A DNA stretch of 28,977 bases, from the NCBI GenBank assembly GCA_905370345.1, contig CAJPKE010000007.1, forward strand, positions 1-28,977. Reading direction: 5' to 3'. The DNA is from Candidatus Saccharibacteria bacterium UBA6209. Its GTDB lineage: Bacteria > Patescibacteriota > Saccharimonadia > Saccharimonadales > Saccharimonadaceae. Shown here in pieces: positions 21,666 through 28,061 of this stretch; position 1 is the first letter of the stretch; each line of letters begins with the position of its first letter. The position numbers and the translations under genes were made by a program. Below the pieces are notes generated by a model. It did no database searches. It worked only from the letters and a program-made list of their open reading frames with translations, and had not been told where the DNA came from.

Positions 21666-22052
21666 ATGCATAGACACGGATATCAAGGGCGCAAGTTCGG
21701 CCGCGAGCGTGATCAGCGACGAGCCCTACTCAAAGGTCTGGCTACCAGCTTGGTTGAGTACGGAAAAATCGAGACCACCTTGCCAAAGGCTAAGGAACTA
21801 AAGCGTCACATTGAAAAAATCATCACTAAGGCTAAAAAGGGCGACCTAGCAAGCCGACGTCAGGTGATTGCAGCATTAAGCACACGCGCCGCTGCTTACA
21901 AACTAGTTGATGAAATCGCGCCACAGCTAAGTGGTCGAACCAGCGGACACGTTCGCGTTGAGCGAACACGCTTGCGAGTCGGCGACGGCGCTCAAATGGC
22001 GATTATCGAGTTTGTTGACGATATTAAACCAATGCCAAAGGAAGGAAAATAA
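21666..22052 (+). CDS. rplQ: 50S ribosomal protein L17 (bL17)
   Basis: Located near the tunnel exit. The 128-aa product begins MHRHGYQGRKFGRERDQRRALLKGLATSLVEYGKIETTLPKAKELK, the L17 signature, and ends ERTRLRVGDGAQMAIIEFVD. It lies 2 bases after the rpoA stop and one base before the rplM ATG. Confidence 0.96.
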   Translation: MHRHGYQGRKFGRERDQRRALLKGLATSLVEYGKIETTLPKAKELKRHIEKIITKAKKGDLASRRQVIAALSTRAAAYKLVDEIAPQLSGRTSGHVRVERTRLRVGDGAQMAIIEFVDDIKPMPKEGK

Positions 22053-22053
22053 G

Positions 22054-22485
22054 ATGAAGACTTATTCACAAAAACCATCTGAAGTTTCTCGCCGTTGGGT
22101 ATTGTTTGACGCTAGCGAATTACCACTTGGACGTTTGGCTACAGAAATTGCCAAGCATTTGACTGGTAAATACAAGCCAACTTACACTCCTCATATTGAC
22201 GGTGGCGACTACGTAGTTGTTATCAACGCTGCGCAAACAGTCGTTACTGGATACAAGGAGACGGATAAATATTACTATCGCCACAGTGGTTTTCCAGGTG
22301 GAATTAAGGAAACGCAATTCAAAGAAATGCGTGAACGCCACCCAGAGCGAATTATCGAAGAAGCTGTTAAAGGTATGTTGCCAAAGAACAAATTGCAAGC
22401 AGAGCGCCTAAAGCGTCTACGCATTTTTGCTGGCAGCGACCACGCTCACACAGCACAAACACCAGAGAAAGTTGAGGTGAAGTAA
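22054..22485 (+). CDS. rplM: 50S ribosomal protein L13 (uL13)
   Basis: Early-assembly large-subunit protein. The 143-aa protein contains RRWVLFDASELPLGRLATEIAKHLTGKYKPTYTPHIDGGDYVVVINA, KYYYRHSGFPGGIKETQFKEM and AVKGMLPKNKLQAERLKRLRIFAGSDHAH. ATG 22054 is chosen over an upstream start at 21931 because AAAGGAAGG lies just before it, it follows the rplQ stop and MKTYSQKPSEVSRRW is a typical L13 N-terminus. Confidence 0.96.
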   Translation: MKTYSQKPSEVSRRWVLFDASELPLGRLATEIAKHLTGKYKPTYTPHIDGGDYVVVINAAQTVVTGYKETDKYYYRHSGFPGGIKETQFKEMRERHPERIIEEAVKGMLPKNKLQAERLKRLRIFAGSDHAHTAQTPEKVEVK

Positions 22486-22486
22486 T

Positions 22487-22882
22487 ATGGCTGATACTTA
22501 TTTCTATGGCTTAGGTCGACGCAAAAGTGCTTCAGCAAGCGTTCGATTGCTTCCTGGAAAAGGCACTATCACTATCAACGGCAAACCTGCCGCTGAGTAC
22601 CTGGATGGCAACAAAACTCTTCTAGCAGAAGTAACCGATCCACTTGCAATTGTCAGCAAGCAAAAAGAATTCGACGTTACTATCCTAGTTAAGGGTGGCG
22701 GCTTAGCTGGTCAAGTTGACGCTATCAAGCTTGGTATCGCAAAGGCTTTGACAGCTGCTCACGCTGACCTGCGTCCAGTTCTAAAGAAGGCTGAGCTATT
22801 GAAACGTGACCCACGCGAGAAAGAGCGCAAGAAGTACGGTCTTCGTTCTGCTCGTAAGCGCGAACAATTCTCTAAGCGTTAG
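22487..22882 (+). CDS. rpsI: 30S ribosomal protein S9 (uS9)
   Basis: Its C-terminal tail reaches P-site tRNA. The 131-aa protein begins with YGLGRRKSASASVRLLPGKGTITINGKPAAEYL, continues with VKGGGLAGQVDAIKLGIAKALTAAH and ends RKYGLRSARKREQFSKR-like, the tRNA-contacting tail. ATG 22487 follows the rplM stop by one base. It is the last gene of the alpha operon before a terminator. Confidence 0.97.
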   Translation: MADTYFYGLGRRKSASASVRLLPGKGTITINGKPAAEYLDGNKTLLAEVTDPLAIVSKQKEFDVTILVKGGGLAGQVDAIKLGIAKALTAAHADLRPVLKKAELLKRDPREKERKKYGLRSARKREQFSKR

Positions 22883-22900
22883 TACAGAAAAGGCTATCAC

Positions 22901-22938
22901 AAAATACTCCGTTTCACATGCAGGCGGAGTATTTTCAT
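22901..22938 (+). terminator. Terminator after rpsI
   Basis: Perfect 11-bp inverted repeat AAAATACTCCG (22901-22911) and CGGAGTATTTT (22925-22935), 13-nt loop, short T run. Confidence 0.85.
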
Positions 22939-22952
22939 AGTATACTAAAAAT

Positions 22953-23819
22953 ATGTTGGACAAGATTATCCATCGCTGGTTACGGATTCCGTATGCATTG
23001 AACGTGCATTATTTTTCTCGTCCGGAAAAACCGAAAGCGACGATTTTACTTATCCATGGATTAGGCACATCCTGGAAAACATGGACGCCGCTGGAGCCGT
23101 ATTTACCAAAGGACACGCGAGTTATAGCAATTGATATGCTGGGATTTGGCAATTCGCCCAAGCCTGATTGGAAATCCTACAATGTTCACGACCAAGCCGC
23201 AAGTATTGTCGCCACTTTGCGTAGGGAATTCATAAATAACGTCGATATTATCATCGGTCATTCTATGGGATCGCTGGCTGCCGTAGAGCTCGCCAAGCAA
23301 TATCCGAAGTTAAGCAAGTCGCTGATTTTGTGTAGTCCGCCTATATATTATCCGAGGGTTGACGAAAAAAATCATCATCCAGAGAAGATTTTGCGTGCGC
23401 TTTATGAGTTTTTCAATAGTCATCCGCGCAGCTCGAAACGCTTTTTGCAATTCGCTGATCGGCACAATATTTGGCCTGACGCTGGATTTAAGGCTGATGA
23501 AGTTACCGCCGAATCCTTCTTGACAGCCTTGAATACCGCAATTATCAACCAGACGACAATGAATGATATTACTAAGCTCACCCTTCCGATTGCTATTTTG
23601 TCTGGAAAACTCGACCCGCTGATTGTCGAGAGGAACCTGAAGAAATCAGCAAAAGATCATAACAATATCACTCATACGTCAATGGCAACTCAGCGGCACG
23701 AAATAACCGATAAATATGCGAAGAAGCTGTCGGAAATTATGAAAGAGTATTTGGCGGGAAAATATTCACCAAAAACAAATCGCCCTATAGAAGAGAAGTC
23801 CAAACGAGGAAGCTTATGA
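22953..23819 (+). CDS. Alpha/beta-fold hydrolase
   Basis: A 288-aa cytosolic serine hydrolase. The oxyanion-hole motif HGLG (35-38), the nucleophile elbow GHSMGS with Ser104, an acid Asp221 in SGKLDPL and His249 in TQRHE form a full catalytic set. The substrate cannot be inferred. TATACT (22941-22946) lies 6 nt before ATG 22953, so the mRNA is probably leaderless; there is no Shine-Dalgarno site. The stop overlaps the next gene's start by 4 bases (ATGA), so hydrolase and CYTH protein are co-translated. Confidence 0.88.
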   Translation: MLDKIIHRWLRIPYALNVHYFSRPEKPKATILLIHGLGTSWKTWTPLEPYLPKDTRVIAIDMLGFGNSPKPDWKSYNVHDQAASIVATLRREFINNVDIIIGHSMGSLAAVELAKQYPKLSKSLILCSPPIYYPRVDEKNHHPEKILRALYEFFNSHPRSSKRFLQFADRHNIWPDAGFKADEVTAESFLTALNTAIINQTTMNDITKLTLPIAILSGKLDPLIVERNLKKSAKDHNNITHTSMATQRHEITDKYAKKLSEIMKEYLAGKYSPKTNRPIEEKSKRGSL

Positions 23820-24400
23820 TTGAAATCGAATCCAAATTTAAATTAGCGTCTGATATTACTCGCGATAATCTCATCGCCATGCTAAAAAGCCGATTCATCG
23901 CGCCCATCTCAAGCAAACGCCAAATTGATACAGTATTTTTATTGCCCGAGCAAGTTGACGCGCCTATTGTTCCCGGCTCAAAAATTATGCGAGTGCGCGA
24001 TGTTCTTAATCCGGAAACTGGTGAGCTGCAACAAAGCTTGATGACGCTGAAGGTTGAAGGACAGGCAAAATTGGCGTCTGATGAATATGAATTTGCGGTT
24101 GATGATGGAAATGCGGCGCGCCAAATGCTCACAGCGCTGGGCTGGCAAGAAGTTGTTACGGTTGATAAAGTCCGCCTTGAATCAAAGACTGAAGATTACA
24201 CAATTTGCATTGATGAAGTTGCTAAGCTTGGACTATTTATTGAACTGGAGGTTTTGACCGAAGACAGTGTCGACGTAAAAAATATTCAGCAGCAAATGTG
24301 CAATTTTCTGAAAAACCTGGATATCGACGGCAAATTATGGAAAATTCCGTACGACACAAGCATTAGAAATAAAAATCTTTATCTAAAAACAGATACTTGA
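23816..24400 (+). CDS. CYTH-domain protein (class IV adenylate cyclase/thiamine-triphosphatase-like)
   Basis: A 194-aa protein starting MIEIESKFKL, the ExExK signature of CYTH tunnel enzymes, which bind triphosphate-containing substrates with divalent metal. Later charged strands RVRDV, SLMTLKVEG, EYEF, VRLESKTEDYTICIDEV and LFIELEV fit the eight-stranded barrel. Members include CyaB-type cyclases, thiamine triphosphatases and tripolyphosphatases; I cannot choose among them. It overlaps the hydrolase stop (ATGA). The last codons contain a 22-bp sequence repeated at 24863-24884. Confidence 0.82.
   Translation: MIEIESKFKLASDITRDNLIAMLKSRFIAPISSKRQIDTVFLLPEQVDAPIVPGSKIMRVRDVLNPETGELQQSLMTLKVEGQAKLASDEYEFAVDDGNAARQMLTALGWQEVVTVDKVRLESKTEDYTICIDEVAKLGLFIELEVLTEDSVDVKNIQQQMCNFLKNLDIDGKLWKIPYDTSIRNKNLYLKTDT
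24344..24365 (+). repeat. 22-bp direct repeat, copy 1 (in the CYTH gene 3' end)
   Basis: The 22 bases encoding IPYDTSI near the end of the CYTH gene recur exactly at 24863-24884. The copies start 519 bp apart, with the GrpB fragment between them. Confidence 0.85.
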
Positions 24401-24418
24401 TTAAATTTAGAAGGTCTT

Positions 24419-24514
24419 ATGTCGGTTGAAATTAAAAGATCCAAAAAAGACATATCGGCTGTCTTTACGCGCGTGAAAAATAAATTAGCGCTACTAAAGA
24501 TAGCGAACACATGA
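24419..24514 (+). CDS. Small 31-aa reading frame upstream of the GrpB fragment
   Basis: ATG 24419 with AGAAGG upstream opens 31 codons (MSVEIKRSKKDISAVF and onward) and ends in ATGA overlapping the next start. The coupling and ribosome-binding site suggest real translation, but I do not recognise it. It may instead be the remains of the missing GrpB N-terminal half or a leader reading frame. Confidence 0.4.
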   Translation: MSVEIKRSKKDISAVFTRVKNKLALLKIANT

Positions 24515-24849
24515 ACGAGCTGCGGGACAAATTGGTAGCAATTGGATATTTTCCTTCATTAAATCCAAGTTCCCGTCAAGGGTATATCTTCCTGGCGTCC
24601 CGACAAGAAGAAACTGGCGAGGGCGATATTCATATTCACCTCGCGGTCGCGAATACTGAAACGCACGATAACTTCTTAATTATCAGAGATTATCTAAGGT
24701 CTCGCAATGACGAAGCTGATCAATATTCAAAGATAAAATATCAATATGCCAAGCAAGCAAATTACGACAGGTCAGCGTATAAAAAACTTAAAGCAGCTTA
24801 TGTCGATAAGTTATTGCAACGTGCCAGGCAGTGGAAAAATGGCGGCTAA
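24511..24849 (+). pseudogene. GrpB (UPF0157) family protein, C-terminal part only
   Basis: The 112-aa product matches the second half of GrpB-family nucleotidyltransferase-fold proteins: ALGY-like VAIGYFPS, HIHLAVANTETHDNFLIIRDYLRSRNDEADQYSKIKYQYA and YDRSAYKKLKAAYVDKLLQRARQW. The N-terminal half of GrpB, with the HIGSTSVPGL motif that forms the active site, is missing, so it is probably non-functional. It lies between the two copies of a 22-bp direct repeat, which suggests a rearrangement. Function of even intact GrpB is poorly known (linked to CoaE in some fusions). Confidence 0.7.
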
Positions 24850-24862
24850 TCTCCTCATTCAT

Positions 24863-24884
24863 ATTCCGTACGACACAAGCATTA
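24863..24884 (+). repeat. 22-bp direct repeat, copy 2
   Basis: Exact copy of 24344-24365, lying after the GrpB fragment. In frame it reads LLIHIPYDTSIKNLQNNVS then stop, resembling a second, truncated CYTH C-terminus. Confidence 0.85.
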
Positions 24885-24925
24885 AAAATCTGCAAAATAA
24901 CGTTAGTTAGCGTATACTTATCAAT

Positions 24926-25516
24926 ATGAAACAAGAAAATAGCCCAATTTATTTTATCACTTCCAATCACAGTAAATTCACCAGTCTTCAAGAACTCCTT
25001 CAGCCGCTTGGTGTTGATTTAAGGCAGCTCGATTATGATTTTGACGAAGGGCGCGGACTAGATATTCAAACGATTGCCAAAAGTAAATTATCTCAAGCCA
25101 AGAAAGCGTTTCCGAACAAGCGCCTGGTCGTTGATGATCGCGGTTTCTTCATCCCGGCGCTGAAAGGTTTTCCGGGGCCGTTTGTTAAATTGCTACTGAA
25201 TAGCTTTAGTTATCCCGGCATTATCAAGTTGATGAAAGGCGAGGCTGATCGTCGAGCTATTTTTTCTTTTGCGGTTGGCTATTTTGACGGCGAAAAAGAC
25301 CACATTTTCGTAGCCAACGAAGAGGGATTTATCGTTGACGAGCCACGTGGCGATAATCTCCATGGCTGGACGGAATTGTTATATATTTATGGACATCCGA
25401 GCTTTCCTGGTCGCAGTTTGGCAGAATTGAACGACGAAGAATGGCAGGAATATCTGACGATAATTGAGAAAGTTGATGGGCTCGCGATGCTGAGGGATTA
25501 TTTAATAGATGCATGA
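24926..25516 (+). CDS. Second HAM1-like NTP pyrophosphatase
   Basis: A 196-aa protein of the HAM1/RdgB fold: opening YFITSNHSKFTSLQELL, and the substrate loop LVVDDRGFFIPALKGFPGPFVKLLL around Asp70-Asp71, where RdgB usually has EDSGL or DDSG. RG replaces SG at that motif, so specificity may differ from the copy at 12787-13446, to which it is only distantly similar. It probably sanitises unusual nucleotides. TATACT at 24913-24918 lies 7 nt before the ATG, implying a leaderless mRNA. The stop overlaps the next gene by 4 bases. Confidence 0.78.
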   Translation: MKQENSPIYFITSNHSKFTSLQELLQPLGVDLRQLDYDFDEGRGLDIQTIAKSKLSQAKKAFPNKRLVVDDRGFFIPALKGFPGPFVKLLLNSFSYPGIIKLMKGEADRRAIFSFAVGYFDGEKDHIFVANEEGFIVDEPRGDNLHGWTELLYIYGHPSFPGRSLAELNDEEWQEYLTIIEKVDGLAMLRDYLIDA

Positions 25517-25818
25517 AAGCCGATAATAACCGCGTACAACAGGCTATCATTGCTCGCGAAATAGTAGACCTTTACCGAAATTCGCCAGATAAATATGAGG
25601 TAGCGGAGTCTCTTAGCTCGTTATGTTTTGCAATGGCGAGATTGACTGACTGCGATAAAGTTGACTATCCAACAATTGACTGGGATGATTTGGCAAGTAA
25701 CTTTGATGGCATAGCAACATCCCAAGCCAGTGATGTGTCAACTATACGAAAGATAGAAAATGATATAGCGTCTACATATAAAAAATCTTTAAGGATTATA
25801 AAGCAACAACTAAGCTGA
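25513..25818 (+). CDS. Hypothetical 101-aa protein
   Basis: Not recognised. Composition and periodicity suggest a mostly helical soluble protein (AIIAREIVDLYRNSPDKYEV, then a C-terminal IRKIENDIASTYKKSLRIIKQQ). The start overlaps the HAM1-like stop (ATGA), indicating co-translation. No metal or catalytic motif is visible. Confidence 0.55.
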   Translation: MKADNNRVQQAIIAREIVDLYRNSPDKYEVAESLSSLCFAMARLTDCDKVDYPTIDWDDLASNFDGIATSQASDVSTIRKIENDIASTYKKSLRIIKQQLS

Positions 25819-25871
25819 GCTAGGAAGAAAGACCGCCGCTCCTTAATGTCATTTTACTAATCGTAGCCTTT

Positions 25872-26096
25872 GTGTTCGGTATGGCAATCGGTTTCGCTGT
25901 TTGCCTGGCTGAATTGCTGCATATTTATACTAAAATCGGGTTCTTAGCGATGGTAGAATTTATCATTTCGCCGCCAACATGGACAATATTATGGAAAGCA
26001 AATCCGATGGCCGTCCTATCTCTCTTATTCTCAATCGGTTTATCTATTTACATCATTTTATGGGTTTGGCGCATATCCAAGCGAGCTGTTTTATAG
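25872..26096 (+). CDS. Small membrane protein of unknown function, start uncertain
   Basis: The 74 aa from GTG 25872 are mostly hydrophobic, with segments at about 1-20, 24-36 and 46-68 and a basic C-terminus. The open frame extends upstream to about 25824 and encodes more hydrophobic residues (NVILLIVAFVFG), yet contains no ATG or TTG. AGGAAGAAAG at 25822-25831 and ATG at 25846 are in another frame and stop at once. A small frameshift near 25846 may have separated the start from the body. Confidence 0.4.
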   Translation: MFGMAIGFAVCLAELLHIYTKIGFLAMVEFIISPPTWTILWKANPMAVLSLLFSIGLSIYIILWVWRISKRAVL

Positions 26097-26101
26097 AACG
26101 T

Positions 26102-26130
26102 TTGCGAATTTTAGCAATTAGCGTTATAAT
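26102..26130 (+). promoter_or_regulatory. Promoter of the leader-racemase-trpS unit
   Basis: TTGCGA (26102-26107), a 17-bp spacer and TATAAT (26125-26130). The predicted start falls at about 26137, exactly the ATG of the leader peptide. Confidence 0.72.
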
Positions 26131-26136
26131 CACCCC

Positions 26137-26214
26137 ATGACTATAAAACGGCAATTCATCAGCACCGCCTGGCAAAGCACGCGTTTTCGCCGCGGCTTGT
26201 TGAATTGTTCGTAA
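26137..26214 (+). CDS. Candidate Trp leader peptide (25 aa)
   Basis: ATG 26137 lies 6 nt after a TATAAT, so translation would begin at the mRNA 5' end. The 25-codon frame has a single Trp at codon 12 (TGG 26170-26172; local sequence ISTAWQST) and stops at TAA 26212. The codons after Trp overlap hairpin sequences that compete with a downstream terminator. It is read as the sensing peptide of an attenuator for trpS. One Trp codon is few compared with classical leaders, so specificity is an inference. Confidence 0.62.
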   Translation: MTIKRQFISTAWQSTRFRRGLLNCS

Positions 26215-26265
26215 ATTTCTTCTGAAAATACCAACCATGACTAGAGGCCGCGCGCGGTCTTTTTT
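26175..26265 (+). promoter_or_regulatory. Transcription attenuator upstream of the racemase and trpS genes
   Basis: Three mutually exclusive pairings are visible. (1) AAGC-A-CGCG (26175-26183) with CGCGGCTT (26191-26198). (2) The same CGCGGC (26191-26196) with GCCGCG (26247-26252). (3) GGCCG (26246-26250) with CGGTC (26255-26259), extended by neighbouring A-T pairs and followed by T6 (26260-26265), a Rho-independent terminator. A ribosome stalled at the Trp codon would block (1), allow (2) and so prevent (3), letting RNA polymerase reach the racemase and trpS genes. Confidence 0.68.
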
Positions 26266-26286
26266 ATATAACCCAAAGGAGGAATT

Positions 26287-26994
26287 ATGAAGCAAAGAAT
26301 AATTATCATCGGCGGCATGGGGCCGCAGGCAAGCTTGGAACTACACCGGCGGATGATTCAGCAGGCGCTGGCAGACGGCGCGAAGGATGGTGCGGATTTT
26401 CCGCATATAGTTCATTTGTCGCTGCCGGTTCCTGATTTTATCGCCAACGAATCGCGACGCAGCGAAGCCTTGGAAATTATCATAAACGAGCTGAAAAATA
26501 TTGACGCGTCGATGGACGACGTTATCATAATTGCCTGCAATACTGCGCATTTGTTGCAGCCCGATATTGAACAGCGGCTGAATATTCGCATAACTTCCAT
26601 GGTGGATGCCGCAATTGATTATGTTAGCCGCCATTATAAAACAATTCGATTGCTAGCGTCGCCGACAACCATCCGCACTGGACTATATGACAAGCCGTTG
26701 AAAGCCGCCGGAGTAAGCGTATTAACGCCGGATAAGGACGAGGAAAAAGCGCTGGAAGTGATAATTCGCGCAGTAATTTCTGGGCAAACAATATCTCAGG
26801 CAGCGCTGGATAAAATACCAATAACAACCCAGTGTGAACAGGCGAACGCAGTAAACTATATCAATAATTACCCCAGCGGTCCGCCAGTATTATTAGGCTG
26901 CACCGAATTATCCTGCGCCTTCGCCGAAAAACCAAACACCATTGACCCAATGAACATTTTATTACGTTACTTAATAACCAAAGGAGTGTTATAA
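26287..26994 (+). CDS. Aspartate/glutamate racemase family protein
   Basis: PLP-independent amino-acid racemase fold, 235 aa. The N-terminal GGMGPQASLEL and the two catalytic Cys motifs ACNTAH (Cys84) and LLGCTEL (Cys205) are all present, as required for a two-base mechanism. The closest types are YgeA-like broad-specificity racemases or aspartate racemase rather than MurI; substrate is uncertain. AAAGGAGGAA precedes ATG 26287. The stop shares one base with the trpS ATG, so the two genes are translationally coupled and lie behind the same attenuator, which is an unusual partnership. Confidence 0.85.
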   Translation: MKQRIIIIGGMGPQASLELHRRMIQQALADGAKDGADFPHIVHLSLPVPDFIANESRRSEALEIIINELKNIDASMDDVIIIACNTAHLLQPDIEQRLNIRITSMVDAAIDYVSRHYKTIRLLASPTTIRTGLYDKPLKAAGVSVLTPDKDEEKALEVIIRAVISGQTISQAALDKIPITTQCEQANAVNYINNYPSGPPVLLGCTELSCAFAEKPNTIDPMNILLRYLITKGVL

Positions 26995-28049
26995 TGAATA
27001 CAATGAAACCATCAAAACCCGTCATCCTCACTGGCGTGCGCGCCAACAATAACATTCACATAGGTAATTACTTTGGGGCTATCTTGCCGATTATTAACAT
27101 GGCGAAACGTCGCTCGGACGAATATGATATCAATCTATTCATCCCAGATCTTCATAGTTTTACAACGCCAATTGACCACAGTAAGTTATACGACAGCACC
27201 CTGAACAACGCGCGAGTTTATACTGCCGCTGGATTGCCGCTGGACAACCCTTCCGTTCATCTTTACCGCCAAAGCTGCGTCCCGGCGCACAGTGAACTGG
27301 CGTGGATTCTGGATTGCTTTACTGGATTTGGCGAGATGAGCCGAATGACGCAGTTTAAGGATAAGGGAAGTAAAGGCGATGCTTCCGTTGGACTATTTAA
27401 CTATCCTGTCCTGATGGTTGCCGACATTCTACTTTACGGCGCGACTTACGTGCCAGTTGGCGACGACCAGACTCAGCATTTGGAGCTCACTCGTGATATT
27501 GCCGAGCGAATGAACCGTAAGTTTGGCGATCTATTTATCGTGCCGAAACCAGTAATTCAGCAGCATCAATTCTTCGGAAAAGACCAAGGATTGAGGATTA
27601 AAGATCTCGTGAATCCAGCGACGAAGAAAATGAGCAAATCCGACGAGAGCGGCAAGGGAGTTATTTTCCTTTCTGACGATCCAAAATCGGCACATAAGAA
27701 AATAATGGGCGCAACAACAGATTCAATTGGCAAAGTTCAATACGATAAGGAAAATCAGCCGGGAATTTCTAATTTGCTGGAGATTTTGACTTTGGTTCGA
27801 CAAGACGCTGGCAAGGAAGTTACTCTGGAGCAGACCGCCAATGAGTACTTCGGTATGGATCGTTATGGTGATTTCAAACGAATCGTGGCTGACGAAGTTG
27901 CGGAATTTTTGGAGAATTTCCAGAATCGACTTGCGGCGGTTGATGAGCGAGCAATTGAAGAAAAGCTGGCTTCTAGTGAAAAAGACATGAATGTCGTCGC
28001 TAATGAAACTTTGTATCGCGTTCAAAAAGCCGTAGGGCTTCGAAAATAG
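26994..28049 (+). CDS. trpS: Tryptophan--tRNA ligase
   Basis: Charges tRNA-Trp with tryptophan. The 351-aa class I synthetase has the HIGH-type motif HIGN (residues 22-25) in NIHIGNYFGAI, the tryptophan-pocket segments SELAWILDCFTGFGEMSRMTQFKDK and VGDDQTQHLELTRDIAERMN, and KMSKS (212-216). The length is normal for TrpRS. AAAGGAGTG upstream and a one-base overlap with the racemase gene fix ATG 26994. Its position behind a Trp-codon leader and terminator fits regulation by tRNA-Trp charging. Confidence 0.95.
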   Translation: MNTMKPSKPVILTGVRANNNIHIGNYFGAILPIINMAKRRSDEYDINLFIPDLHSFTTPIDHSKLYDSTLNNARVYTAAGLPLDNPSVHLYRQSCVPAHSELAWILDCFTGFGEMSRMTQFKDKGSKGDASVGLFNYPVLMVADILLYGATYVPVGDDQTQHLELTRDIAERMNRKFGDLFIVPKPVIQQHQFFGKDQGLRIKDLVNPATKKMSKSDESGKGVIFLSDDPKSAHKKIMGATTDSIGKVQYDKENQPGISNLLEILTLVRQDAGKEVTLEQTANEYFGMDRYGDFKRIVADEVAEFLENFQNRLAAVDERAIEEKLASSEKDMNVVANETLYRVQKAVGLRK

Positions 28050-28061
28050 GGAGCAAATCGC

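Noticed and set aside
26137..26265. T-box riboswitch upstream of trpS
   Set aside because: No T-box sequence (AGGGTGGNACCGCG) or long stem I with a specifier loop fits in the 128-nt leader; a translated Trp codon plus competing hairpins explains it better.
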